A stretch of DNA of 64,000 nt, taken from Salaquimonas pukyongi (GTDB lineage: Bacteria > Pseudomonadota > Alphaproteobacteria > Rhizobiales > Rhizobiaceae). Each line of letters starts with the position of its first letter. Position 1 is the first letter of the stretch. The notes beneath the pieces are model-generated. The model worked only from the letters and a program-made list of their open reading frames with translations. It was not told the DNA's origin and did not search any database. The DNA lies in NCBI RefSeq assembly GCF_001953055.1, contig NZ_CP019044.1:868001-932000 (forward strand). The letters are read 5' to 3'. The translations under genes were made by a program, and so were the position numbers. This document shows positions 25,555 through 34,066 of this stretch, in pieces.

Positions 25555-26367
25555 ATGAACGAGATCGCAAGGATAGAAGACGCCGTGCCCCTGGCGCCGC
25601 GCCATCCCGACGCCCAGACGGTAACGGCGGTCAAACACTTTACCGACCGGCTGTTTTCCTTCCGGGTTACGAGGCCGAAAAGCCTGCGCTTCCGCTCCGG
25701 TGAATTCGCCATGATCGGCCTGCAGCAGGAAAACGGCAAGCCGCTGCTGCGCGCCTATTCCATCGCCTCGCCAAGCTGGGACGATGAACTTGAATTTTAT
25801 TCGATCAAGGTGCCCGATGGGCCGCTGACCTCAAGGCTGCAGGAAATAGCACCGGGCGACGCCGTGATCGTGCGTCCCAAGCCGACCGGCACGCTGGTGC
25901 TGGATGCGCTGCTTCCGGGAAAGCGCATCTGGCTCATTGCCAGTGGTACCGGCATTGCCCCCTTTGCCTCGCTGATCCGCGACCCCGAACTCTATGAGCG
26001 GTTCGACGAAGTGATCCTGACCCATACCTGCCGCACCGTGCCGGAACTTGATTATGGCGCAGCCCTGGTCGCCAATCTTGCCGACGATCCCCTGGTGGGC
26101 GCTGAAGCCTGGCAGAAGCTTCACTATTATCCCACCACTACCCGCCAGGAATCCCGCCATACCGGCCGCATCACCGATCTGCTGAAGTCCGGCAAGGTGT
26201 TCAGCGATCTGGAAATACCGCCCCTGGGGCAGGACGACCGGGTCATGATCTGCGGCTCAATGGCGCTCAATCTGGAAGTCAAGGCGATCTGCGAGGCCGC
26301 CGGGCTTGGCGAAGGTTCGAACGCTGCCCCCGGCGAATATGTGCTCGAAAAAGCCTTTGTCGGTTAG
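25555..26367 (+). CDS. fpr: Ferredoxin-NADP reductase
   Basis: A FAD oxidoreductase of about 270 residues that moves electrons between NADPH and ferredoxin. Motifs are FRSGEFAMIGL and LLRAYSIASPSWDDELEFYSIKVPDGPLTSRLQ (FAD binding), LIASGTGIAPFASLIRD (NADP binding) and MICGSMALNLEVKAIC, ending in YVLEKAFVG. As the last gene of the sulfite operon it may supply electrons to CysI, since no cysJ flavoprotein is present. ATG 25555 has AGGAA eight bases upstream; 25516 and 25546 are alternative starts. Confidence 0.9.
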   Translation: MNEIARIEDAVPLAPRHPDAQTVTAVKHFTDRLFSFRVTRPKSLRFRSGEFAMIGLQQENGKPLLRAYSIASPSWDDELEFYSIKVPDGPLTSRLQEIAPGDAVIVRPKPTGTLVLDALLPGKRIWLIASGTGIAPFASLIRDPELYERFDEVILTHTCRTVPELDYGAALVANLADDPLVGAEAWQKLHYYPTTTRQESRHTGRITDLLKSGKVFSDLEIPPLGQDDRVMICGSMALNLEVKAICEAAGLGEGSNAAPGEYVLEKAFVG

Positions 26368-26634
26368 GCTGGAGCGTGTCCTGAAAACCCGCGCGGCGAG
26401 TTCATTGCGGGATTTCCTTGTGTAGCCAGAGTGTAGCCAGAGTGTGCGCCGGATCTTCTTCCGCGCGCAGGCTGTACCTTGTCTGCAGTTTGACACAGCC
26501 GCACAGTCCTGCCGGTGCGGTATCCGGCAGTGCTGGCGCGCCAATTTGCAGCGTGTTGCAATCGCCAACATTTGTCCCGGGCGCCCGGAAAAAACTCCTT
26601 GTTTTCACGCAGCACAGCATATATCCACGCCAGC

Positions 26635-26724
26635 GGAGAGGTGGCCGAGTGGTCGAAGGCGCGCCCCTGCTAAGGGCGTAGGCGGGGAACCGTCTCGAGG
26701 GTTCGAATCCCTTCCTCTCCGCCA
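26635..26724 (+). tRNA. tRNA-Ser(GCU)
   Basis: The acceptor stem GGAGAGG (26635-26641) pairs with CCTCTCC (26714-26720), discriminator G, and an encoded CCA. The anticodon stem CGCCC/GGGCG encloses CTGCTAA, giving anticodon GCT. A long variable arm (TAGGCGGGGAACCGTCTC) and the T-arm GGGTTCGAATCCC confirm a class II serine tRNA. Confidence 0.97.
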
Positions 26725-26778
26725 TAAACAACCAATTTCCCTCTATGGCGCGGCTTGGTGCCGGTCACCACGCTCCAC

Positions 26779-26800
26779 AAGCGGCAGTAAACCGCCGCTT
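26779..26800 (+). terminator. Hairpin downstream of tRNA-Ser
   Basis: AAGCGGC and GCCGCTT form a perfect 7-base stem around an 8-base loop, 55 bases after the tRNA. There is no T-run after it, so it may mark the 3' end or a processing site rather than a classic terminator. Confidence 0.4.
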
Positions 26801-26931
26801 CTACGCTACAGCCCGATATATCTTGAAGATCAGCGACCGCAGCTTCCCACCTCATTACTGACATTGCCGTTTGCAGGGACAAACCTCAAATTCAGCCAAT
26901 AGCTCGCGCTATGATTATCGGAGATTTGCAT

Positions 26932-27354
26932 CTACCAGTTGTTCGGTCGGAGTTCGCGAATCTGATGCGCTTTGACCAGCAGTTCCTGGCAATGGCTCCA
27001 TACCCTGTCGGGATTGATGACGCTTACCCACCGCATCCTGCCATAAACGGGGTGCGGGAAAAAAACATCTAGGGCCTGATAGTCCAGATTTGCTTCTGTC
27101 AGCGCTGCCTTTGTCTGCAAATCTGGAAACAGCATCGCAAAGGTTTCCTTGTCGGTTGCGAAGTTAAGCCGGAAGACCCCTGGCCGGCTCAAATTCGACA
27201 ATGTGTCATAGGGATCATCGTGGGTAACGATGGTCGCAAATGGAAATTTTTGCTCATCTCCCCGGAAAAAGAACAGATCATCCGTGCCGTCGTGCACGCT
27301 GACATCTGGCAGTGTGGTGAGAAACGATCGGGTATCGACGAGGGAAACACTCAT
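26932..27354 (-). CDS. DUF6194-like protein, divergent from a PadR regulator
   Basis: A 140-residue cytoplasmic protein. ATG 27354 is chosen because GGAG lies six bases upstream; the longer frame to 27423 crosses the operator repeats. The pattern FFFRGDEQKFPFATIVTHDDPYD, LSRPGVFRLNF, ALDVFFPHPVYGRMRWVSVINP matches what I recall of DUF6194, a small family of unknown function. Wording such as HPVYGRMRWV recalls MmcQ/YjbR-like folds. It is divergent from padR with two palindromes between them, so PadR probably represses it. Base composition is lower in GC than in the sulfite operon, which hints at transfer. Confidence 0.7.
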   Translation of the reverse strand: MSVSLVDTRSFLTTLPDVSVHDGTDDLFFFRGDEQKFPFATIVTHDDPYDTLSNLSRPGVFRLNFATDKETFAMLFPDLQTKAALTEANLDYQALDVFFPHPVYGRMRWVSVINPDRVWSHCQELLVKAHQIRELRPNNW

Positions 27355-27367
27355 GCTAAGCTCCAAC

Positions 27368-27412
27368 AACCAAATTTGGTCAATCAGGCTTACACCCATT
27401 AACCAAATTTGG
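27368..27412. promoter_or_regulatory. Twin CCAAATTTGG palindromes, candidate PadR operators
   Basis: AACCAAATTTGG occurs at 27368-27379 and 27401-27412, exactly 33 bases (three helical turns) apart. The first extends to the perfect palindrome ACCAAATTTGGT. They lie between the divergent DUF6194 and padR genes, a standard place for a PadR operator. Confidence 0.75.
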
Positions 27413-27441
27413 CTAGCTCTCAATATCGAAGGTAAACTAGC

Positions 27442-27960
27442 ATGAATGTGGTGAGGTTATTGGTGCTGGGAGCGCTCCGCGAGACAAGCCCATCTCATGG
27501 CTATGCAATTGGTCAGTTGCTGGAGGATTGGCAGGTGCAAACATGGACCCGCCTGCGATCCGGTTCCGTCTATCACGCTCTTCGGCAAATGACGAAAGAA
27601 GGACTGATCACGGCAGGCGAGCAGGAAACCGGTGATCGTGGTCCCGGTAAGACGCGGTTCACAATCACCAATGCGGGCGACGCCGAGTTCTTTGCGCTGC
27701 TGCGCGAAGCCCTTGCGAGTTCTGACTTGATCGAATTGAGTTCGGGCATCGCCTTTCTCGACGCTCTACCCGAAGAGGGACCGGCGCTTCTCGCCGAGAC
27801 CACAGTGCGTTTGAACGAGAATGCGCATCGGCTGCAAAAGATTGCAGCCACTACTTCCGCTGCAAAGGGGGCACCCAGAACACATGATCTTCTCATCATG
27901 TGGAGCGCCAATCTTTTCGCCACGGCGGGCAGCCTGGCAAAGATTTTGGCTCGGGAATAG
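27442..27960 (+). CDS. PadR-family transcriptional regulator
   Basis: A 172-residue regulator. The winged HTH fills residues 1-85: LLVLGALRETSPSHGYAIGQLLEDW, the recognition region LRSGSVYHALRQMTKEGLI and the wing RGPGKTRFTITNAG. The remaining helices (about 95-170) form a C-terminal dimerisation domain of the PadR-like type. Two matched palindromes lie just upstream, between it and the divergent DUF6194 gene, so autoregulation and control of that gene are likely. The inducer is unknown. Confidence 0.88.
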   Translation: MNVVRLLVLGALRETSPSHGYAIGQLLEDWQVQTWTRLRSGSVYHALRQMTKEGLITAGEQETGDRGPGKTRFTITNAGDAEFFALLREALASSDLIELSSGIAFLDALPEEGPALLAETTVRLNENAHRLQKIAATTSAAKGAPRTHDLLIMWSANLFATAGSLAKILARE

Positions 27961-28357
27961 CTTTCCAGTCCGGCTTGTACGTCTGCTTGCAAGCCCATGT
28001 CCCCAAAAGCCGACATTCAGTTCCCCACCCGGCGAAGCTATTCGCTCTCGCCTCAATTTTGGAGGGCTATGGCGTAGACGTAGTTCTGTGTTTCGGCGGC
28101 TTCGGCTCGCCAGAGTATTCTCCAACCACTTGAAATAATTGCCGCTTCCGGTTTGGCCGGAAACATTGAAGCATAATGGATTGACGGGAGAATGCAGAAA
28201 TCTGCGAATGATTGCAGGAACAAGGCAATAACTTGCGGAAGTTCCCCGTACAAATCCCGTATGCGGATTCGGTTTTGTACCCGATCAGGGCAGCTCTCAC
28301 CCTTGCCGAAGACCCGGTAACCGGCGTTCAAACGATTCCATCCAACCAGGACACGCT
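27961..28357. other. Non-coding gap with part of a dispersed repeat
   Basis: No gene is supported between padR and the convergent end of the autotransporter. The right edge (about 28325-28358), read on the minus strand, begins AGAGCGTGTCCTGGTTGG and continues ATGGAATCG, which resembles the sequence at 35788-35820 and may be one copy of an intergenic repeat. No terminator with a T-run was found for either gene. Confidence 0.45.
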
Positions 28358-31300
28358 CTAGAAATGCAGTTTAAATCCTGCATTGCCCCGCACCGTTCCG
28401 GAATCTCCCAGGTTTTCCAGGCTGGTTGAAAAAGCCACTTCACCGAATACCGAAAGCCGGCCGTCATTCAAGGTGAGTGTGCCACCCAGGGCAGCGGTTC
28501 CCGTCAGCCTGTCATTTTCGTTTCTCAAAGCCGTCCCTGCCACTTTGATCTCCGTGCCGTCGAAAAACTCGTTTTCCAGGTCGAGATTGAGATAGGTGTA
28601 GCTGCGGTTTTGCTGGCCATCGTCATTCTCCCACTGCGCTTCCTTGCCGAGAGCAATGCCGAGCCTTCCCTTAAGGCTGTCTCCATCGGTGAGTTTCACT
28701 GTGCTGCCGGTGTTGGTGGTGAAGCTGTCGAAATCAATGCCGGAATAGGTAATCTGCGCCTGGGGAATGGCGATCCGGTTTTCGGAGAAATACAGGCGCT
28801 TTCCGAACTCCGCAGACAGGCTGTAGCCGGTGGCATCCATATCGCTGTTCAGGGTGCCAGCGCTGTCCGATTCAAGATCCGACTTGTACCAGGAAAACTG
28901 CCCGACCGCATCAAAGTACAGCCCGCCGGTACCAAGCCAGGTAAGGGAGCCGCCTGCGCCATACATTCGCGTGGCGATTGATCCATCACCCGTCGGTGAC
29001 GAGATATCCGTATGGGCCGAGCCGATGAAACCGAACAAGCCGGCGGTGACGGTTCCGTTGCCCGCGTCGGCCACCGGGCCGTCAAAACCAAAGTGCAGTT
29101 TCCTGATATTGGTATCTCTGGACTGGCCGGCGGTGGAACTGCTTGCGTCATGAAAGCTATGCGCTGCTTCAACCCGCGTCCAAATTCCGCCTGGAAGTTC
29201 GTCGCCAGCTTCGGCAATTCCGGGAAACCCGTATACCGTTGGATTGGCTTGCGCGCTGCTTCCGTTTCCCCAGTTGCGGTTGCTGAGACGACGCAGCAAA
29301 CCCGATGTGCCATTTAGCTCCGTCAGCAGAGCTGCGTGAGCTTCGTAGGTGGCGGTTGAGGGGGCCAGCGCAAGGGTCAGGAACCAGTCATTGCCAACCA
29401 GACTCAGATCGTAGGTGAAGGCGCCGGACGTTGCCGGTGCGGCGAGTGAAAAGGCATCCGCCGGCATGGCACCATTGCCGTCAACGACAAGGATGTCATT
29501 GCCGGTCGCTTTTCCAGTGGTGACGTCATTGAGCGTGATCATCGTCTTACCGCCAGTCACATCACCGTTAATGGCAAGAACATCGGCTATGTTCGCTGCA
29601 TAATCGACATCGACGCTCAGCGTGCCGGTGCCTGCGAATGCCGCATTGATCGTCAGTGCATCACCGGCCACTCCATCCTTCATCGACAGCCGGCCGCCTG
29701 CATTGGTGAAACTTTTGCCGGTAAGGGCCACGGCACCATCGGCATTGAGCAGGCCGTTGTTGAAGAGGTCGTTGATCCCGGCATTGAACGAGCTGCCACT
29801 GCCGAAACTGGCGGTTCCGCCAGCATCATTTTGAAATCCGGTAAAGCCGGTAACGGTGTTTCCACCGAAATTGGCAACGCCGCCGTTTTCGTTTTTCAAC
29901 AGGCCGCTCCCGCTCAGGTTCGACGTGATGTTCAAAATGGCGGCATTGAAGATGGCGCTCGTGCCCGCGGCATTTTGGGAAGCCAGCTCCAGGGTGCCGC
30001 CCTTGTGGTCGATGCCGCCGCCAAACGTGTTGTTGCCGGAAAGGGTCAGCGAACCGGCGCCGGATTTCTCCAGGTTTCCGTTGCCAACAAGATTGCCGGA
30101 AAACACCGTGTCGGCGGCCTGTTTGATTGTCAGAATGCTGTCGAAATCGACGGTTCCTACACCTGCCAGGGAAGCGATTTGTTCATCTCCATTGAGATCA
30201 AGCATGGAATTCAATCCGGCCCCGTTGAGGGTAACGGCCCGGCCGGTTCCCAATCCGCCGCCGTCGGTCTCGACCTCACCTGAGTTGATGACGATCCCGC
30301 CCGTGCTGGAGAGTACGCCTGCGTTCTTGATCTCAAGCACACCCCCGCTGACGGTGGTGGTACCGGTGTAGCTGTTGTTTCCGGTCAGGATCAGATTGGC
30401 TGCCCCCCCTTTGGTCAGGCCGCCATCACCTTGCATGTTCCCGGCGAAGGTGCCGTTGGAACCCTGATTGACCGTCAGAGCCGAGCCGCTTGCAATGTCA
30501 ACGGTTGAGCCCGCCATGCCCGTCAAGCGGCCGATTGTCGTATCGCCATCAACATCGAAGGTGCCGGTGCCGTTGACCTGAACGGCCTGTGCCGCAGCGA
30601 GTGCGCCGGCATCGGCGCGCAACGTGCCATTGTTGTTGATGGTCACCCCACCGGCACCGCTCAAGGCGCCGGTTCCGGTGATGTCCAGAATACCGCCGTT
30701 GACTGCCGTGGTACCAGTGTAATTACTGCCGCCGGTCAGCGAGAACGTACCGGCGCCTTCCTTGGTTAGGCCACCGGTTCCGGTGATCGAACCGGCAAAA
30801 GCTGCATTTGCCGCATCCCCCGTTGTCAGCGTGTTGGCGCCCAGGCTCACGGTTGATCCTGCCGATGTGCTGGCCAGTGATCCGATCCGTTCGCTGCCGG
30901 TCAGCGACAGGATTCCGGTTCCATTCAGCGTCACTGCAGCACTGTCATGGATTGCGGCCCCGTCTGCTTGTAGGGTTGCACCATCCTTTGCAACCAGCGC
31001 GGTCGAGGCAAGCGAACCGGTAACGTTCAGGGTGCCCGCAGTGATCGTGGTCGTGCCCGTATAGGTGTTGGCAGCCGACAAGGTCAGCGTGCCGGTGCCG
31101 GTCTTTTCAAGTGGCCGAGCCCCGCCGCTTTGCGAGATTACCCCGGATTGCTCGGCGGCATCCGTGCCGTTTACCTCCAATTGCGTGGTATTGGAACTGA
31201 CGACAATCGGATTGGCGATGTTGACGCCATTGGCATAGGCAACAACCGATCCGGTTGTCCAAATGCTGCCGGTACCGGCAGCGGCGTTGGAGGCAAGGGT

Positions 31301-33850
31301 TAGGGTGCCGCCATCGACTGTTATGTCGCCCGAGTTCGTATTGTTGCCGCTCAGTGTCAGATTGCCGGCGCCCTGCTTGATCAGGAGACCCGTGCCGGAG
31401 ATAACGCCCGAAATCTCGTCGTCTCCTGCATCGCCGGTGGTCAGTGTGCCCGACAACACCACATTGCCGGCGCCCGACAGCGAGGCAATGGTCTCCGACT
31501 GAGCCACTTGCAGCGTCCCTCCCGCGTTGACGAGGATCGATCCTTCAGAGCCGTCGTCGCCGATAGTGCCATCCGATATCGCTCCGTTACCCCGCAGTTC
31601 CAGCGTACCGCTGTTGATGGTGGTCAGACCGGCATAGGTATTGTTTCCGGTCAGGATCAGATTGGCCGCTCCGGCCTTGGTCAAGCCACCGCCGCCTTGG
31701 ACAACTCCGGCAATGGTGCCGTTTGTACCCTGATTGACCGTCAGCGTTGAACTGTTTGCAATGTCAACCGTCGTGCCTGCCACGCTCGCCAGAGAACCGA
31801 TCGCCGTGTCTCCATCAACATCGAAGGTACCTGTCCCGTTGATCTGGACGGCCTGTGCGGCAGCGAGTGCGCCAGCGTCAACCTGCAGGGTACCGCTATT
31901 GCTGATGGTCACACCACCGGTTCCACCCAGAGCACCAGTACCAGTGACTTCCAGAGTTCCGGCGCTGACGGTCGTCGCACCGGTGTAATTGCTGCTGCCG
32001 GTGAGCGAGAAGATGCCGTTGCCTTCTTTGGTCAGACCGCCGCTTCCGGTGATCGAGCCAGCGAAAGATGTGTTTGCTGCACCACCGGTAGTCAACAGGT
32101 TCGCCCCCAGGACTACGGTGGATGTATTTGAAGCACTTGCGAGCGAGCCAATCTGCTCATTGCCGGTTAGAGACAGATTGCCGGAGCCGTTCAGGGTAAC
32201 CGAGGCTGTGTCGAGGATTGCCGCGCCATCAGCTTGAAGAGCTGCGCCGTCCTGAACAACCAGTGCGTTGGAGGCCAGCGAACCGGTAACGTTCAAGGTA
32301 CCCGAAGTGATCGTGGTCGTGCCCGTATAGGTGTTGGCAGCAGAAAGCGTCAGCGTGCCGGTGCCGATCTTCTCCAGCGGCCTCACACCGCCACTTTCAG
32401 AAATCACACCAGATTGAACGGCGGTATCCGTGCCGTTCACCTCCAACTGGGTCGTATTGGAATTGATGATAATTGGCGCCGCACTGTTCACGCCGTTCAG
32501 ATACCCAATGACCGATCCGGTAGTGGTGATCGGTCCCGTACCGGCAGCCGTGTTGGAGCCCAGCGTCAACGCGCCGCCGGCGACAGCTATGCCGCCGGAA
32601 AACGTGTTGTCGCCGGTCAGAATCTGATTGTCATTGCCATTGTTGATGATCAGACCGCCTGTGCCCGAGATGATCCCTGCATAGGTTGATTCCTGCTCAA
32701 TGCTGCCATTGCCATCGCCGCTCAGGGTCAATGTGTTGGCGTTGAGCGTTACAAGCCCGCTTCCGCCAAGGGCACTTGCGCCGGTATTGGTGCCAAGATC
32801 CAGCGTGCCATCCGCCGCGACGGTGACAAGCCCGGTTCCCAGCGCCGACGCGCTGCCGGCCCGCAAGGTGCCGCCATTGATCGTTGTCCCGCCACTGTAG
32901 GAGTTTGAACCCGAAAGGACCGTTGTCCCGGCCAGTTGGCGCACTTCGCCATTGCCGGTTATGGGGACGGTGAAACTGTACCCTGTATTAGTGTGATTGA
33001 AATTCAACACACCTGTGCCATTGCCGAATTGTATGCTGGAGGCTTCCACTGTGCCGGGCGTACCGCCATTGCCGACATTGACGGTACCGGTCGATCCGTT
33101 TGAGTGTGCGATGATGATCTTCCGAATGCCGGAACCGCCTGCCCGAACAAGACCACCTTCAACGAGGTTGAGCGTACCTTTCGTATTGTAGGTGCTGCTG
33201 GCGGATTCTCCACCAAGCATCAAATGGCCGCCGCTTTGGAACAGGGAACCTGTGCCCGATATGGTTACAACGCCCTCGCTGCCGCCATACCGGCCAATCA
33301 TCGTATACGATGCTGGTGTATTGACCGTGCCACCGTTGGTGATCAGGAGTTCACCCCTGGTGCTTGATTGTCCAACGACAAAAACGGAACCACCGGCACT
33401 GACGGTCGATCCGGTGCCGGAAACCGTCATAGAACCGTCTCCGTAGTCGCCAATATAGAAACAGCAGCCCCCAGACAGGTTCCCGCCGTTTATTACATCG
33501 ACGTGGCCTGCGGAGTAGTTCCCGCCGATATAGGTATAGCGGTTTCCGCTTGCGGTAATGCCGTCAACCGTTGCCGTCTGTCCGTTTCTAATTCTGCTGG
33601 TATCGTTACCGCCAGGAAGCCCGTTCGACCAATTGGCAGGGTTGTTCCAGTTTGTATCGCCGCCCGCGCCTGTCCAGTGGGTATCGGCTGCCAAAGCGGG
33701 CGCAGCACCATTGAGCGTGCTCATCGCCAAAACCGTTGCAGCAACAGAAGACAGCAATCCGCGCCGCAAATCGCGAAGAACGGCTGCACCGCCGCGCCGG
33801 GCAGCGGATGCAGGCATGATCAAGGTAGGGCGGGTTACCCTGCTACGCAT
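28358..33850 (-). CDS. Giant autotransporter adhesin-like protein (type Va)
   Basis: A 1830-residue outer-membrane autotransporter. The start at 33850 has TCGGAGTAAATTCA upstream. An extended signal peptide with a basic N-region ends near residue 54 (PALA-AD). The passenger, about residues 55-1550, is a beta-helix of repeated autotransporter-associated strands (many copies like GTLTLSAANTYTGTTT and GGLTKEGAGTFSL). The first 250 residues are a different tyrosine- and glycine-rich repeat region (YIGGNYSAGHVDV, FYIGDYGDGSMTV, VVGQSSTRGELLI). The last 280 or so residues form the translocating beta-barrel, ending in KLHF with the required terminal Phe. Two CC residues near 128 are unusual in a passenger. 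Likely role: adhesion or surface structure. Confidence 0.93.
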   Translation of the reverse strand: MRSRVTRPTLIMPASAARRGGAAVLRDLRRGLLSSVAATVLAMSTLNGAAPALAADTHWTGAGGDTNWNNPANWSNGLPGGNDTSRIRNGQTATVDGITASGNRYTYIGGNYSAGHVDVINGGNLSGGCCFYIGDYGDGSMTVSGTGSTVSAGGSVFVVGQSSTRGELLITNGGTVNTPASYTMIGRYGGSEGVVTISGTGSLFQSGGHLMLGGESASSTYNTKGTLNLVEGGLVRAGGSGIRKIIIAHSNGSTGTVNVGNGGTPGTVEASSIQFGNGTGVLNFNHTNTGYSFTVPITGNGEVRQLAGTTVLSGSNSYSGGTTINGGTLRAGSASALGTGLVTVAADGTLDLGTNTGASALGGSGLVTLNANTLTLSGDGNGSIEQESTYAGIISGTGGLIINNGNDNQILTGDNTFSGGIAVAGGALTLGSNTAAGTGPITTTGSVIGYLNGVNSAAPIIINSNTTQLEVNGTDTAVQSGVISESGGVRPLEKIGTGTLTLSAANTYTGTTTITSGTLNVTGSLASNALVVQDGAALQADGAAILDTASVTLNGSGNLSLTGNEQIGSLASASNTSTVVLGANLLTTGGAANTSFAGSITGSGGLTKEGNGIFSLTGSSNYTGATTVSAGTLEVTGTGALGGTGGVTISNSGTLQVDAGALAAAQAVQINGTGTFDVDGDTAIGSLASVAGTTVDIANSSTLTVNQGTNGTIAGVVQGGGGLTKAGAANLILTGNNTYAGLTTINSGTLELRGNGAISDGTIGDDGSEGSILVNAGGTLQVAQSETIASLSGAGNVVLSGTLTTGDAGDDEISGVISGTGLLIKQGAGNLTLSGNNTNSGDITVDGGTLTLASNAAAGTGSIWTTGSVVAYANGVNIANPIVVSSNTTQLEVNGTDAAEQSGVISQSGGARPLEKTGTGTLTLSAANTYTGTTTITAGTLNVTGSLASTALVAKDGATLQADGAAIHDSAAVTLNGTGILSLTGSERIGSLASTSAGSTVSLGANTLTTGDAANAAFAGSITGTGGLTKEGAGTFSLTGGSNYTGTTAVNGGILDITGTGALSGAGGVTINNNGTLRADAGALAAAQAVQVNGTGTFDVDGDTTIGRLTGMAGSTVDIASGSALTVNQGSNGTFAGNMQGDGGLTKGGAANLILTGNNSYTGTTTVSGGVLEIKNAGVLSSTGGIVINSGEVETDGGGLGTGRAVTLNGAGLNSMLDLNGDEQIASLAGVGTVDFDSILTIKQAADTVFSGNLVGNGNLEKSGAGSLTLSGNNTFGGGIDHKGGTLELASQNAAGTSAIFNAAILNITSNLSGSGLLKNENGGVANFGGNTVTGFTGFQNDAGGTASFGSGSSFNAGINDLFNNGLLNADGAVALTGKSFTNAGGRLSMKDGVAGDALTINAAFAGTGTLSVDVDYAANIADVLAINGDVTGGKTMITLNDVTTGKATGNDILVVDGNGAMPADAFSLAAPATSGAFTYDLSLVGNDWFLTLALAPSTATYEAHAALLTELNGTSGLLRRLSNRNWGNGSSAQANPTVYGFPGIAEAGDELPGGIWTRVEAAHSFHDASSSTAGQSRDTNIRKLHFGFDGPVADAGNGTVTAGLFGFIGSAHTDISSPTGDGSIATRMYGAGGSLTWLGTGGLYFDAVGQFSWYKSDLESDSAGTLNSDMDATGYSLSAEFGKRLYFSENRIAIPQAQITYSGIDFDSFTTNTGSTVKLTDGDSLKGRLGIALGKEAQWENDDGQQNRSYTYLNLDLENEFFDGTEIKVAGTALRNENDRLTGTAALGGTLTLNDGRLSVFGEVAFSTSLENLGDSGTVRGNAGFKLHF
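30300..31420 (-). repeat. Autotransporter internal duplication, C-terminal copy
   Basis: This stretch of the passenger matches 31560-32690 base for base over long runs with an offset of 1266 bases (422 codons; 1269 near one end). Marker peptides are LEVNGTDAAEQSGVISQSGG here and LEVNGTDTAVQSGVISESGG in the other copy, and AALAAAQAVQ-type strands in both. Confidence 0.8.
31560..32690 (-). repeat. Autotransporter internal duplication, N-terminal copy
   Basis: Partner of 30300-31420. The two copies differ by scattered substitutions rather than large gaps, so the duplication is not brand new but is far more alike than the generic strand repeats elsewhere in the passenger. Confidence 0.8.
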
Positions 33851-33933
33851 TGAATTTACTCCGAAAACTTGTCACAGCCACGTTAAGGGCGACTCTTCGG
33901 AGCAACGAACCACACCGCCAATTGCATGTCTTA

Positions 33934-33945
33934 ACCCAATTGGGT
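33934..33945. promoter_or_regulatory. 12-base palindrome between autotransporter and HTH-hydrolase gene
   Basis: ACCCAATTGGGT is a perfect palindrome, 84 bases before the autotransporter start and 121 before the divergent regulator. It is the best operator candidate in this shared region and could be bound by the LuxR-type HTH protein. Function is inferred from place and symmetry. Confidence 0.5.
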
Positions 33946-34066
33946 GATCACGTTCCCCTTACCGGGCAGTAAGCAATCACACAGCTTCTTTGAAACCGGG
34001 GCGTGATGTGCAAGGAAGGTGGCATGCGGCAAACATGCAGCATGGTGCGGGAATGCTTTGGCTGAG

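Noticed and set aside
28053-28331. 92-codon minus-strand frame between padR and the autotransporter
   Set aside because: No ribosome site, no family pattern, and it overlaps the candidate dispersed repeat.
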